From Brevibacillus sp. (lineage in GTDB: Bacteria > Bacillota > Bacilli > Brevibacillales > Brevibacillaceae), in assembly GCA_029240815.1 (NCBI GenBank), contig JARDZO010000293.1, positions 1-6,796 on the forward strand: 6,796 nucleotides of DNA. Reading direction: 5' to 3'. The notes below the pieces were generated by a model. It did no database searches. It had not been told where the DNA came from and saw only the letters and a list, made by a program, of their open reading frames with translations. Below, piece after piece: positions 1-6,600 of this stretch. The number at the start of each line of letters is the position of its first letter. The first letter of the stretch is position 1. Position numbers and translations under genes: made by a program.

Positions 1-38
1 TCAACCTGATAAAGGTTTTTGTCATCCTCAGACTGCAT
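1..38 (-). CDS. 5' end of an unidentified gene, cut by the window edge
   Basis: Reading the minus strand from an ATG at 38-36 gives MQSEDDKNLYQV before the window ends. The start is supported by a very strong purine-rich ribosome binding site, AAGGGGAGGAG at 54-44, five bases before the ATG. It lies 115 bp downstream of thiO on the same strand. The first 12 residues do not look like ThiS or ThiG, which often follow thiO in Firmicutes, so I cannot say whether it belongs to the thiamine operon. Product unknown. Confidence 0.6.
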   Translation of the reverse strand, partial: MQSEDDKNLYQV

Positions 39-153
39 GGAAACTCCTCCCCTTCTGGTGTTTCTTTATTACCATATACAAGAGCCCATGGGGAGGTGTA
101 CCGTTTTCGGGCAGAGACTAGCCCATTTTATCGAAAACCTGCAGGGAACGGGA
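39..153. other. Gap between thiO and the left-edge gene, with an interrupted inverted repeat
   Basis: The gap holds an inverted repeat: GTTTTC (103-108) directly followed by GGGC (109-112), then an 8-nt loop, GCCC (121-124), an 8-nt bulge and GAAAAC (133-138). No T-run follows on either strand, so it is not a standard terminator. On the minus strand there is a TAAAAT hexamer (130-125) that resembles a -10 box, but no matching -35 at proper spacing. The ribosome binding site of the next minus-strand gene lies at 44-54. Confidence 0.3.
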
Positions 154-1257
154 TCAAGAGAGGAATCGGCTGGGCAAGAAAGGCTCTACCTTGTCTGCCC
201 GTCCGCTCTCGATGTAATCAGCGATTCGCATGGCGGTAATCGGAGATAGCAGGATACCGTTGCGGAAGTGTCCGCCAGCGAGCGAAAGCCCTTCCCAGCC
301 CGGGACGGGCCCTAACAGTGGTTTTCCGTCGGCGGTAGCTGGGCGCAGTCCTCCCCACGCCTCTAGAAACGCTGCTGCATGCAAGGCTGGCACATAGGGC
401 ATGACGCCATTCAGAATACTCGCCAGACCTGCCAGGGTGACTTCTCTCTGGAAGCCGCTTTCGTCCTCCGTCGCTCCGAGTACGATCTTTCCGTCTTTTT
501 TCGGCGTGATGTAACCAGACGTACCAAAAATCACCGTGCGCAACGGGATGCCTACAGACGAGACTGCGGCAATCTGTCCCCGCACAGGCCGTACGGGAAT
601 AGCTACATCGAGCATTTGCATCATGATGCCGGCCCATGCTCCGGAGGCGATAACGGTTTGGTCTGCCCGAATGGGTCCAGAAGTAGTCTCGACTCCGACG
701 ACTCGACCTGCTTTTACCGCGATCCCACTGACTATGCATCCTGGCAATAGTTTAACGCCCTGAACCCGGCAAGCGGTTACGAGCGAACGCAGCAACAGCC
801 GATTGTTGATATGCCCTTCTCCCGGAGAGTAAATGCCCGCCACCACCTGATCGCTCAAAAGGGGCTCGACGTCCCGCAGTTCATTGCTCTCCAGCCAGTG
901 CACATCATGGCCTGCTTCCTTTTGCCAGCGGAACTTGGCTTGCAGCTGTTCCCTTTCCTGTCCGTTCAAGGCTACTGTGACGAGTCCTTCCAGACTCAGC
1001 TGGACATCTCCTGCTACCCGTTCCTCCAGCTCCTGCGCCCATTGCGGATACATATGCAGAGACTCCATCCCGAGATCGAGCATCGGCCCCGGGGATGCAA
1101 ATTCTTTTAACGGAGCCAGCATTCCAGCCGCAGCCGAAGATGCCTGGCCGCCCCACTCTCCCTGCTCGACCAAAGTGACTTCCAATCCTCGCCGGGATAG
1201 CTCATACGCCACGCTCAGTCCAATAATTCCTCCGCCTACTACCAGACAATCACTCAT
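154..1257 (-). CDS. thiO: Glycine oxidase ThiO (thiamine thiazole synthesis)
   Basis: A 367-residue FAD-dependent amine oxidase of the DAO family, about the usual ThiO length. In the known pathway ThiO oxidises glycine to dehydroglycine (iminoacetate), which ThiG uses to build the thiazole ring of thiamine in the cytoplasm. Visible features are an N-terminal Rossmann FAD site VVGGGIIGLSVAYEL (6-20) with the acidic residue E31 ending strand 2, the ThiO-type stretch GGQASSAAAGMLAP (36-49), GLRPATADGKPLLGP (303-317) and AGGHFRNGILLSP (327-339). R305 and R332 align by position with the substrate-binding arginines of the Bacillus subtilis enzyme (R302 and R329, from memory). The start at 1257 has GGGGAG six bases upstream. 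A TPP riboswitch with a terminator precedes it on the same strand, an independent sign of a thiamine gene. A sarcosine oxidase or other D-amino-acid oxidase is less likely given this control. Confidence 0.93.
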   Translation of the reverse strand: MSDCLVVGGGIIGLSVAYELSRRGLEVTLVEQGEWGGQASSAAAGMLAPLKEFASPGPMLDLGMESLHMYPQWAQELEERVAGDVQLSLEGLVTVALNGQEREQLQAKFRWQKEAGHDVHWLESNELRDVEPLLSDQVVAGIYSPGEGHINNRLLLRSLVTACRVQGVKLLPGCIVSGIAVKAGRVVGVETTSGPIRADQTVIASGAWAGIMMQMLDVAIPVRPVRGQIAAVSSVGIPLRTVIFGTSGYITPKKDGKIVLGATEDESGFQREVTLAGLASILNGVMPYVPALHAAAFLEAWGGLRPATADGKPLLGPVPGWEGLSLAGGHFRNGILLSPITAMRIADYIESGRADKVEPFLPSRFLS

Positions 1258-1310
1258 CTTCTTCTCCCCTTATCTCCTGCTGCCATGTCGATTATTACCG
1301 TACAAAATAC

Positions 1311-1346
1311 AAAAAGCCCACCAATCCATCGCAGGAAAGGTGGGCT
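1311..1346 (-). terminator. Rho-independent terminator of the TPP riboswitch expression platform
   Basis: On the minus strand AGCCCACC (1346-1339) pairs perfectly with GGTGGGCT (1322-1315) around a 16-nt loop and is followed by a short T-run (T5 counting the last stem base). It lies between the riboswitch aptamer and thiO, as expected of an attenuator that stops transcription when TPP is bound. I did not identify a clear antiterminator. GGGCT inside the aptamer could pair with AGCCC of the terminator arm, but that is only five base pairs. Confidence 0.85.
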
Positions 1347-1383
1347 CATACGCATATACAAACAAACAAAGCGCTGTTCGCTC

Positions 1384-1484
1384 GCAACCACATCCCTGCG
1401 CCGGCATGATCCGGATCAGGTGCAATGGGTCGATGGTCGTTGCTACCATCCTCTCAGCCCCGCGTGAAGGACTCCCCAAGTTGC
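1384..1484 (-). promoter_or_regulatory. TPP (thiamine pyrophosphate) riboswitch, THI element
   Basis: The minus strand carries the diagnostic thi-box blocks in order: GGGGAGTCC, then GGGGCTGAGAGGATGG (the CTGAGA core is the complement of 1452-1457), then ACCCATTGCACCTGATCC and GGATCATGCCGGCGCAGGGA (complement of 1393 to about 1430). GCAAC (1484-1480) and GTTGC (1388-1384) close the P1 stem. These are the pyrimidine-sensor and pyrophosphate-sensor helices of TPP aptamers. A terminator follows, so high TPP should cause premature termination and lower thiO expression. Confidence 0.95.
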
Positions 1485-1510
1485 TTTTCCATATGTCATT
1501 TTCACTGACA

Positions 1511-1540
1511 AGTATAGACCTCTTTCGGACGATCTGACAA
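1511..1540 (-). promoter_or_regulatory. SigA-type promoter for the riboswitch-thiO transcript
   Basis: On the minus strand TTGTCA (1540-1535) and TATACT (1516-1511) each match five of six consensus bases, with an 18-bp spacer. Transcription would start near 1504, about 20 nt before the aptamer P1 stem, which is ideal for a riboswitch leader. It sits directly after the end of pgi, so thiO appears to have its own promoter. Confidence 0.7.
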
Positions 1541-1551
1541 GCTGAAAAAAC

Positions 1552-3141
1552 TCAATCTTCATCCTTCACATCGTAACTCTCCGGAATCGGCTCGTGTCGG
1601 GATGCATCCTCCCACTCCCGCAATCTGCGCAGCTCCTCCAGATGATGCTTGAATTGTTCTTTGTTAATCAAGTATTCAGTTCCATCATGAACCGTCCGGA
1701 TCCGGCCCTCTTTGATCTTTTCCAGAATAAACATCTCCGGGAGCTCCAAATATTCCGCCGTTTCGGAAACGGTCAAATACGTCTTGTTCTCTTTCAATCT
1801 AGCCTCCAGTTCCGCTTTCTGCCGTTCATAGCCGGGCTTGCCTAACAAAGCAAACATGTTGGCTTTGTATGCCTCCACCCCTGGCTGATCGAACGGATTG
1901 ACGCCCAGTAAATAGCCGCTGATCCCACATGCTTTTTCAAAAAAGTAGATCAGGCCGCCCAGATGGTAAGCCGTCGCCTTTGGTATTTCCACCAAAAGGT
2001 TGGGCACGCCTCCATCCACATGTGCCAATACTGTTCCTTCGAAAGCCTTTTTATTGACAAACCCCATCTGTTTGCCCGTCAGGAAATTCAATCCGTCCGC
2101 ATCCGCGGGATCCTCCTGTACGGTCACATCGACTGATGGCGTCGTTACGGATATGACGGTCTCAAACAACTTTCGCATGCCATCCTGTATGTACTGGCCC
2201 ATCGAGTGAAGATCCGTTGAAAATTCGGCAGACGCAGGAAAAATTCCTTTGCCATCCTTACCCTCGGACTCTCCAAAAAGCTGTTTCCACCATTCAGAGA
2301 AATAGCGGAATTGCGGCTCATAGCTGACTAACAGCTCTACCGTCTTGCCTTTTCGATACAGGGCATTGCGAATCGCTGCATACTGATAGCACGGATTTTC
2401 CAGCAGATCCCGGGCCATGTACTGCTCTCTTGCATCTGCCGCTCCTTGCATGAGTGCATCCAGGTCAGCTCCACTCACGGCGATCGGCAGCAATCCCACG
2501 GCCGTCAATACAGAGTATCTACCACCGATATCGTCAGGAATGACAAAGCTCTCATACCCTTCCTCGTCCGCTAGCTTCTTTAAGGCTCCACGAGCTTTAT
2601 CTGTGGTGATATAGATTCGTTTCTTCGCTTCATCCCGCCCGTACTTCTCGACCAGCCAGTCTCGGAGCAGGCGAAATGCAATCGCAGGCTCTGTCGTCGT
2701 GCCGGATTTGGAGATCACGTTGATCGACACTTCTTTTCCATCCAGGACGTCCATCAGGTGGGAGATGTAGACAGGGCTAATGTTGTTGCCTACAAAATAA
2801 ATTTCCGGGGCGCGCCTTTTTGACTTGGGCAACAGATTGTAAAAGCTGTGTCCCAAAATGTCCAGAACCGCCTTTGCCCCTAAGTAAGAACCACCGATTC
2901 CTATCACCAAAAGCACATCTGAATCAGACTGAATGCGTGCTGCCGCTTGTCGAATCCGTTTGAATTCGATGCGGTCGTACTGTTCGGGCAGATCCACCCA
3001 CCCGAGAAAATCTCTGCCTGGTCCTGTCTTGGTGTGCAGCATCTCATGCGCTTGTCCAATCGCTGGAGCGAGCAGCTCCCATTCATGTGGTCTGACAAAA
3101 GCAAGAGCGTTGGAGTAGTCAAAACGAATCGCTTGGTTCAT
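1552..3141 (-). CDS. pgi: Glucose-6-phosphate isomerase with a C-terminal helix-turn-helix extension
   Basis: Interconverts glucose-6-phosphate and fructose-6-phosphate in glycolysis and gluconeogenesis, in the cytoplasm. Two SIS subdomains are clear: [10 protein letters not shown] (81-90) and [13 protein letters not shown] (144-156). Both family signatures are present: [14 protein letters not shown] (203-216) and [18 protein letters not shown] (409-426). Expected catalytic residues are E291 in LFGESEGK, H312 in TDLHSMGQ and K426. The enzyme reaches its normal Bacillus-type end at about residue 450 (EARLK), but the frame continues for 79 residues. Residues 455-504 ([20 protein letters not shown], then a [10 protein letters not shown] hairpin and [13 protein letters not shown]) resemble the excisionase/HTH_17 winged fold, followed by an acidic tail ending DVKDED. 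The start at 3141 has GGAGGGGAG upstream. The enzyme assignment is very safe; the role of the extension is unknown. No terminator hairpin is visible after the stop. Confidence 0.97.
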   Translation of the reverse strand: MNQAIRFDYSNALAFVRPHEWELLAPAIGQAHEMLHTKTGPGRDFLGWVDLPEQYDRIEFKRIRQAAARIQSDSDVLLVIGIGGSYLGAKAVLDILGHSFYNLLPKSKRRAPEIYFVGNNISPVYISHLMDVLDGKEVSINVISKSGTTTEPAIAFRLLRDWLVEKYGRDEAKKRIYITTDKARGALKKLADEEGYESFVIPDDIGGRYSVLTAVGLLPIAVSGADLDALMQGAADAREQYMARDLLENPCYQYAAIRNALYRKGKTVELLVSYEPQFRYFSEWWKQLFGESEGKDGKGIFPASAEFSTDLHSMGQYIQDGMRKLFETVISVTTPSVDVTVQEDPADADGLNFLTGKQMGFVNKKAFEGTVLAHVDGGVPNLLVEIPKATAYHLGGLIYFFEKACGISGYLLGVNPFDQPGVEAYKANMFALLGKPGYERQKAELEARLKENKTYLTVSETAEYLELPEMFILEKIKEGRIRTVHDGTEYLINKEQFKHHLEELRRLREWEDASRHEPIPESYDVKDED

Positions 3142-3173
3142 GGCTCCCCTCCACGGAACGTCATCTATTCCTT

Positions 3174-3202
3174 ATCTTATCACGCAAAATCCACAGAAAG
3201 TA
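3174..3202 (-). promoter_or_regulatory. Possible pgi promoter (extended -10)
   Basis: On the minus strand TGATAAGAT (3182-3174) reads as an extended -10 (TGn plus TAAGAT, four of six matches). At 17-bp spacing the -35 would be TACTTT (3202-3197), a weak match lying inside the palindrome at 3196-3207. The position, about 30 bp before the pgi start, is suitable, but the match is modest. Confidence 0.35.
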
Positions 3203-3207
3203 CTTTC
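3196..3207. promoter_or_regulatory. 12-bp perfect palindrome, possible operator
   Basis: GAAAGTACTTTC is its own reverse complement and lies in the divergent intergenic region between pgi and the export operon, overlapping the proposed pgi -35. A dimeric repressor site is possible. A 12-bp palindrome is expected by chance once or twice in a window of this size, so placement is the main argument. Confidence 0.25.
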
Positions 3208-3222
3208 CGCCAAAACATAACA

Positions 3223-3241
3223 AAATGTGACTGAAATGTGA
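3223..3241. promoter_or_regulatory. Direct repeat with 11-bp period upstream of the export operon
   Basis: AAATGTGA occurs at 3223-3230 and again at 3234-3241, in the same orientation and exactly 11 bp apart, about one helical turn. Read as TGTGAC-N5-TGTGAA it resembles the tandem half-sites used by OmpR/PhoB-type response regulators. On the other strand it reads TTCACA-N5-GTCACA, close to PhoP-type boxes. It lies about 100 bp upstream of the adaptor gene, just before weak promoter-like hexamers such as TACCAT (3271-3276), where an activator would be expected to bind. The identity of any regulator is inference. Confidence 0.4.
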
Positions 3242-3337
3242 ACAATTCGGCACTTCTGTTACCTTTTTCCTACCATTCCGTAAAACCTTCGGGAAACGAA
3301 ATAACAGAATTTCAAAAAACATCCAAGGAGAATGATC

Positions 3338-4615
3338 ATGAAAAAACGCTGGTGGATCATCGGTTCCGTCGCTGTCGTTCTGGTCGTGGGCGTCGTCGGA
3401 ATCAACATGATGGGCTCCAAGCAGGCGATGGGCCTGCCAGTAAACATCGGAGTCACGACCAAATCTGCATTGGAAAGCAAGATCTTGACGTCGGGGGTCG
3501 TCACCGTAGAGGACAAGCAAAAGCTATTTGCCAACGTAGCAGGTACCTTGCGTGAATTTTCTGTAAAAGATGGCGACAAGGTAAAAAAAGGGCAGGTCAT
3601 CGGCAAAATCGATACAACCGATGTCGAAAGCAGAATATTGGATCTGGAAGCGCAGCTCGAGCTGGCAAAAGCCAACCTCGCCAAAGTACAAGCCGGCAAC
3701 GAACCGGAAGAAGTGGCGCAGGAACGCGAACGCTTGTCGCAAGCACAGCGCGAGTACGATACGAACAAACGGGAGTACGACCGAATCAGCCAGCTTCACT
3801 CCTCGGGAGCCTCTACGGGGCAGGAGCTGGATAAGGCCAAGTCAGCAGTAGATTCCGCCCTCTCGACCCTAAATCTAGCCAAGCAACAGCTTGCACTCAA
3901 GCAAAAGGGCCCGCGCAAGGAAGAAGTCGCTTCCCAACAGGCACAAATCAACAAGCTGTTGGTTGAAAAAGGGCAATTGGATAAAGAACGCGTCCAAAGC
4001 GTCGTCGTTGCTCCTGCGGATGGAACCGTCATTGCATGTGCTGCCGACAACGGCCAATACGTAAACAAAGGTACGGAAATTCTCACACTGGCAAATTTGG
4101 ATCATTTGCTGATCGAAGCCGATATTAATGAGTCGGATGTGAACAAGCTCAAGCTCGGACAGAGCGCAGTCATCGAAGGTACCACGCTGGGCAAGCAAAA
4201 GCTGAACGCTGAAGTGGCCCGCATCGCACCCATTGCGACGACGACGCAGAGCAGCTCCGGTCAAGGTGAAAAGACGCGTGTCAAAGTCACTCTGGAGCCT
4301 ACCTCCAGTGACCTCGCAGCCCTGAAACCAGGCTTTCACGTCGATATCAACATCACCGTCGAAAAAATCGAGAATGCACTGCAAGTACCAATCGAGTCCG
4401 TCCAGCAGGACACAGACGGAAGCACGTTCGTCTGGGTAGCCGCGAACGGCGTCGCCAAAAAGCAAAAAGTCGAAACCGGCATGGAAAATGAACTCTTTTC
4501 CCATATCCGCAGCGGTCTGAACGGTGACGAGCAAATCATCCTGAGCCCGGTCGATGCTATGGCAGATGGAACTCCTGTCATGCCGATGTCTGGCTCCGCG
4601 TCGATGGGCTTGTAA
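3338..4615 (+). CDS. HlyD/MacA-family efflux adaptor (membrane fusion protein)
   Basis: A 425-residue adaptor that should link the MacB-type permease encoded downstream to the extracytoplasmic side. One N-terminal membrane segment (about 5-24) follows MKKR and acts as an uncleaved anchor. The first half-lipoyl motif, FANVAGTLREFSVKDGDKV, is at 64-82. A Q/E/K-rich coiled-coil hairpin spans about 97-218, and the second lipoyl half, VVAPADGTVIACAADNGQYV, is at 223-242. A beta-barrel (256-340) and a membrane-proximal domain (about 345-415) follow. The start at 3338 is preferred over the ATG at 3332 because AAGGAG (3325-3330) is seven bases from the former and only one from the latter. The ATPase gene begins 31 bp after the stop. 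The arrangement matches Bacillus subtilis YknX and Gram-negative MacA. Because there is no outer membrane, the hairpin must serve something other than TolC docking. Confidence 0.92.
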   Translation: MKKRWWIIGSVAVVLVVGVVGINMMGSKQAMGLPVNIGVTTKSALESKILTSGVVTVEDKQKLFANVAGTLREFSVKDGDKVKKGQVIGKIDTTDVESRILDLEAQLELAKANLAKVQAGNEPEEVAQERERLSQAQREYDTNKREYDRISQLHSSGASTGQELDKAKSAVDSALSTLNLAKQQLALKQKGPRKEEVASQQAQINKLLVEKGQLDKERVQSVVVAPADGTVIACAADNGQYVNKGTEILTLANLDHLLIEADINESDVNKLKLGQSAVIEGTTLGKQKLNAEVARIAPIATTTQSSSGQGEKTRVKVTLEPTSSDLAALKPGFHVDINITVEKIENALQVPIESVQQDTDGSTFVWVAANGVAKKQKVETGMENELFSHIRSGLNGDEQIILSPVDAMADGTPVMPMSGSASMGL

Positions 4616-4646
4616 CCACTTTGCAAGGAAAGGAGGACACCCGACA

Positions 4647-5366
4647 ATGCTACACGTAGAAAGCTTGACGAAATCATACAAGACGGGAGATTCGACGCTG
4701 CCCATCTTAAAAGGCGTCTCCTTGCTCGTGGAAAAAGGAGAATTCGTCGCGATCATGGGACCATCGGGGTCAGGTAAATCGACCTTCATGAACATGCTCG
4801 GCTGTCTGGACCGTCCAGATAGCGGTACGTACATGCTCGATAGTCTCGAAATCAGTAGTCTCAAGGATAAACAACTGGCACTTGTGCGAAACCAAAAGAT
4901 CGGGTTTGTCTTTCAGTCCTTCAATTTATTGGCACGCTCCACCTCTCTGCACAATGTAGAGCTGCCGATGATGTACGCCAACATCAGCCGGACAGAACGC
5001 CGTAATCGGGCGACAGAAGCACTGAAACGGGTCGGACTGGCGGAGCGCATTCACCACAAGCCTACACAGCTCTCTGGTGGACAAAAGCAGCGGGTCGCCA
5101 TTGCACGCGCACTCGTGAATCGCCCCGCTATCTTGCTGGCGGACGAACCGACCGGTAACCTCGACAGTCGGTCAGGTACAGAAATCATGACGATGTTTCA
5201 GGAGTTGCACGAACAAGGCGTGACCATCATCCTGGTGACGCACGAGATGGATATCGCTCAGCACGCCCAACGGATTGTGACTTTTAAGGACGGTATTATC
5301 ATCCGCGATGAACGTGTGATGGACCGATTATTCGCCTCTGCGTCTGATGAGGTGATCGTAACATGA
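4647..5366 (+). CDS. MacB/LolD-type ABC transporter ATP-binding protein
   Basis: A 239-residue nucleotide-binding subunit that powers export by the permease encoded next. All ABC motifs are present: Walker [10 protein letters not shown] (38-46), Q-loop Q90 in FVFQSFNLL, signature LSGGQKQR (142-149), Walker B AILLADEP (161-168) with catalytic E167, D-loop NLDSRSG (171-177) and switch H199 in LVTHE. This pattern and length fit the LolD/MacB/YknY subfamily. The start at 4647 follows AAGGAGG (4629-4636 region) at good spacing. An in-frame ATG at 4554 would overlap the end of the adaptor gene and add 31 residues unlike the family, so I reject it. The gene ends in an ATGA overlap with the permease start, which implies translational coupling. 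Confidence 0.95.
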   Translation: MLHVESLTKSYKTGDSTLPILKGVSLLVEKGEFVAIMGPSGSGKSTFMNMLGCLDRPDSGTYMLDSLEISSLKDKQLALVRNQKIGFVFQSFNLLARSTSLHNVELPMMYANISRTERRNRATEALKRVGLAERIHHKPTQLSGGQKQRVAIARALVNRPAILLADEPTGNLDSRSGTEIMTMFQELHEQGVTIILVTHEMDIAQHAQRIVTFKDGIIIRDERVMDRLFASASDEVIVT

Positions 5367-6553
5367 ATTTACTGGAGAGCTTCTACACTGCGATCGAAGG
5401 CATCTGGGCAAACAAAATGCGCTCTGGCCTGACCATGCTGGGCATCATCATCGGGATCACCTCGGTTATTGCCGTCACGACGCTCGGGGAAGGTGGCCAA
5501 AAAGCCATCAATCAGGAGATGGAGAAGTTTGGGCAATTCACCTTTAACGTCTACACGAACTGGGAGAGTAAGGAAGAGTCCTCTCCTGACGATCTGACAG
5601 TGGAAGATGCGGAGGTCCTCGGCAAAATCAGCCCAGCGATCGAATACATCGTCCCTTACAATTCCAACACGGTTGAAATGAAAGGGCCCCAAAAAGAAGA
5701 ACGGGTCAATATTACGGCTACTACTGCTGACTACTTCGCCATGCAAAAAACGCTAAAAGTAGCCAAAGGACGCTACTTCAATGAAACAGATGACAAAGAA
5801 CAGCGCGCTGTAATCGTGCTCGAGGATGCGTTAGGTAAAAAACTGTTCGGGCAAATGAATCCGCTCGGTCAGCGCGTACGCTGGGGAAATAACTCTCTCG
5901 TCGTCATTGGTACGTATACCGAAGAAAAATTCAAGTTTGACATGGGTTCGCAATCCTTTGGTGCCTATGTGCCTATCCGTTATCAACTGAGCTTGCAAGA
6001 AGAGCCCTACGTGCAAATGTTCATGGGAAAAGCAAAGGACAAAGAGTCCATCCAGCCTGCCATGCAGCAGACGACACAATATCTGGCACGCAAGCATCAA
6101 AAGCAGGACCATTACAGAGCCAACAGTATGCAAGAGTCCATGGATCAGTTTAACCAGCTGACAGGTACACTCACGATGATCTTTAGCGTCATCGCAGGAA
6201 TCTCGCTGGTAGTCGGTGGTGTGGGCGTCATGAACATCATGCTGGTCTCAGTCACCGAGCGGACACGGGAGATCGGGATACGCAAGGCATTGGGGGCCCG
6301 AAGGCAAGACATCCTCATACAGTTTTTGATCGAGTCCGTCATTGTTTGCTTGATCGGCGGCTTGATCGGAGTATTGTTCGGTCTGGGGATCGCTGCCCTG
6401 ATTGCCCACTTTGCAAACTTACCGCCGCTCCTGTCCTGGAACAGCGTCATGATCGCTTTCGCCTTTTCCAGTGCAATCGGCATCTTCTTTGGGCTCTATC
6501 CGGCGAACAAAGCAGCCAAGCTGGACCCGATTGAAGCATTGCGCTATGAATAA
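5363..6553 (+). CDS. MacB/FtsX-family ABC transporter permease
   Basis: A 396-residue membrane subunit with the four-helix MacB/YknZ topology. TM1 is at about 21-44 (SGLTMLGIIIGITSVIAVTT), followed by a large extracytoplasmic MacB_PCD domain at about 45-265. TM2 (about 270-293), TM3 (about 321-350) and TM4 (about 361-380) form the FtsX domain. The family's cytoplasmic coupling stretch, VTERTREIGIRKALGA, is at 297-312, and the typical end YPANKAAKLDPIEALRYE is at 379-396. The start overlaps the ATPase stop as ATGA, so the two subunits are probably made in equal amounts and assemble as two ATPases, two permeases and several adaptors. MacB-type proteins are mechanotransmitters that drive substrates out from the outer face. 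In B. subtilis the related YknWXYZ protects against the SDP toxin, so a peptide or antibiotic substrate is plausible but not shown. No YknW-like gene is present in the window. Confidence 0.95.
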   Translation: MNLLESFYTAIEGIWANKMRSGLTMLGIIIGITSVIAVTTLGEGGQKAINQEMEKFGQFTFNVYTNWESKEESSPDDLTVEDAEVLGKISPAIEYIVPYNSNTVEMKGPQKEERVNITATTADYFAMQKTLKVAKGRYFNETDDKEQRAVIVLEDALGKKLFGQMNPLGQRVRWGNNSLVVIGTYTEEKFKFDMGSQSFGAYVPIRYQLSLQEEPYVQMFMGKAKDKESIQPAMQQTTQYLARKHQKQDHYRANSMQESMDQFNQLTGTLTMIFSVIAGISLVVGGVGVMNIMLVSVTERTREIGIRKALGARRQDILIQFLIESVIVCLIGGLIGVLFGLGIAALIAHFANLPPLLSWNSVMIAFAFSSAIGIFFGLYPANKAAKLDPIEALRYE

Positions 6554-6571
6554 ACCCAGGCCTTTGGTTTA
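6551..6571 (+). repeat. Hairpin overlapping the permease stop codon
   Basis: TAAACC (6551-6556, starting with the stop codon) pairs with GGTTTA (6566-6571) around a 9-nt loop. No T-run follows, so it is not a terminator. It could protect the mRNA 3' end or be incidental. Confidence 0.3.
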
Positions 6572-6600
6572 GGGCGCTAATCGAACGGTGGTGGAGGGAA

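Noticed and set aside
85..92. CCCATGGG palindrome downstream of thiO
   Set aside because: Eight base pairs only; expected many times by chance in a window of this size.
218..739. A 173-codon minus-strand open frame inside thiO in another frame
   Set aside because: It is very rich in Arg and Ser and lies wholly inside the real thiO frame; a shadow.
1360..1371. AAAC-type tandem repeat between riboswitch and terminator
   Set aside because: Only about three units in a leader region; simple A-rich linker, no evidence of a functional repeat.
884..1537. A 217-codon plus-strand open frame across thiO and the riboswitch
   Set aside because: It runs antisense to thiO and through the structured TPP aptamer, with Ser/Pro/Arg-rich shadow-like translation and no start signal.
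1545..1550. T6 run on the minus strand just after the pgi stop, considered as a terminator
   Set aside because: No stable hairpin precedes it; the sequence before it is the end of the pgi coding region.
3332..3337. Upstream ATG for the adaptor at 3332
   Set aside because: Only one base separates it from AAGGAG, whereas the ATG at 3338 has the normal seven-base spacing and gives the usual MKKR start.
4554..4646. Upstream in-frame ATG for the ATPase at 4554
   Set aside because: It would overlap the adaptor gene by 62 bases, lacks a ribosome binding site, and adds 31 residues not typical of LolD/MacB ATPases. The ATG at 4647 has a good AAGGAGG site.
3875..4864. A 329-codon open frame on the minus strand across the adaptor and ATPase genes
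   Set aside because: It is antisense to two well-defined genes, has no ribosome binding site and its translation resembles no family. It is a by-product of their codon use.
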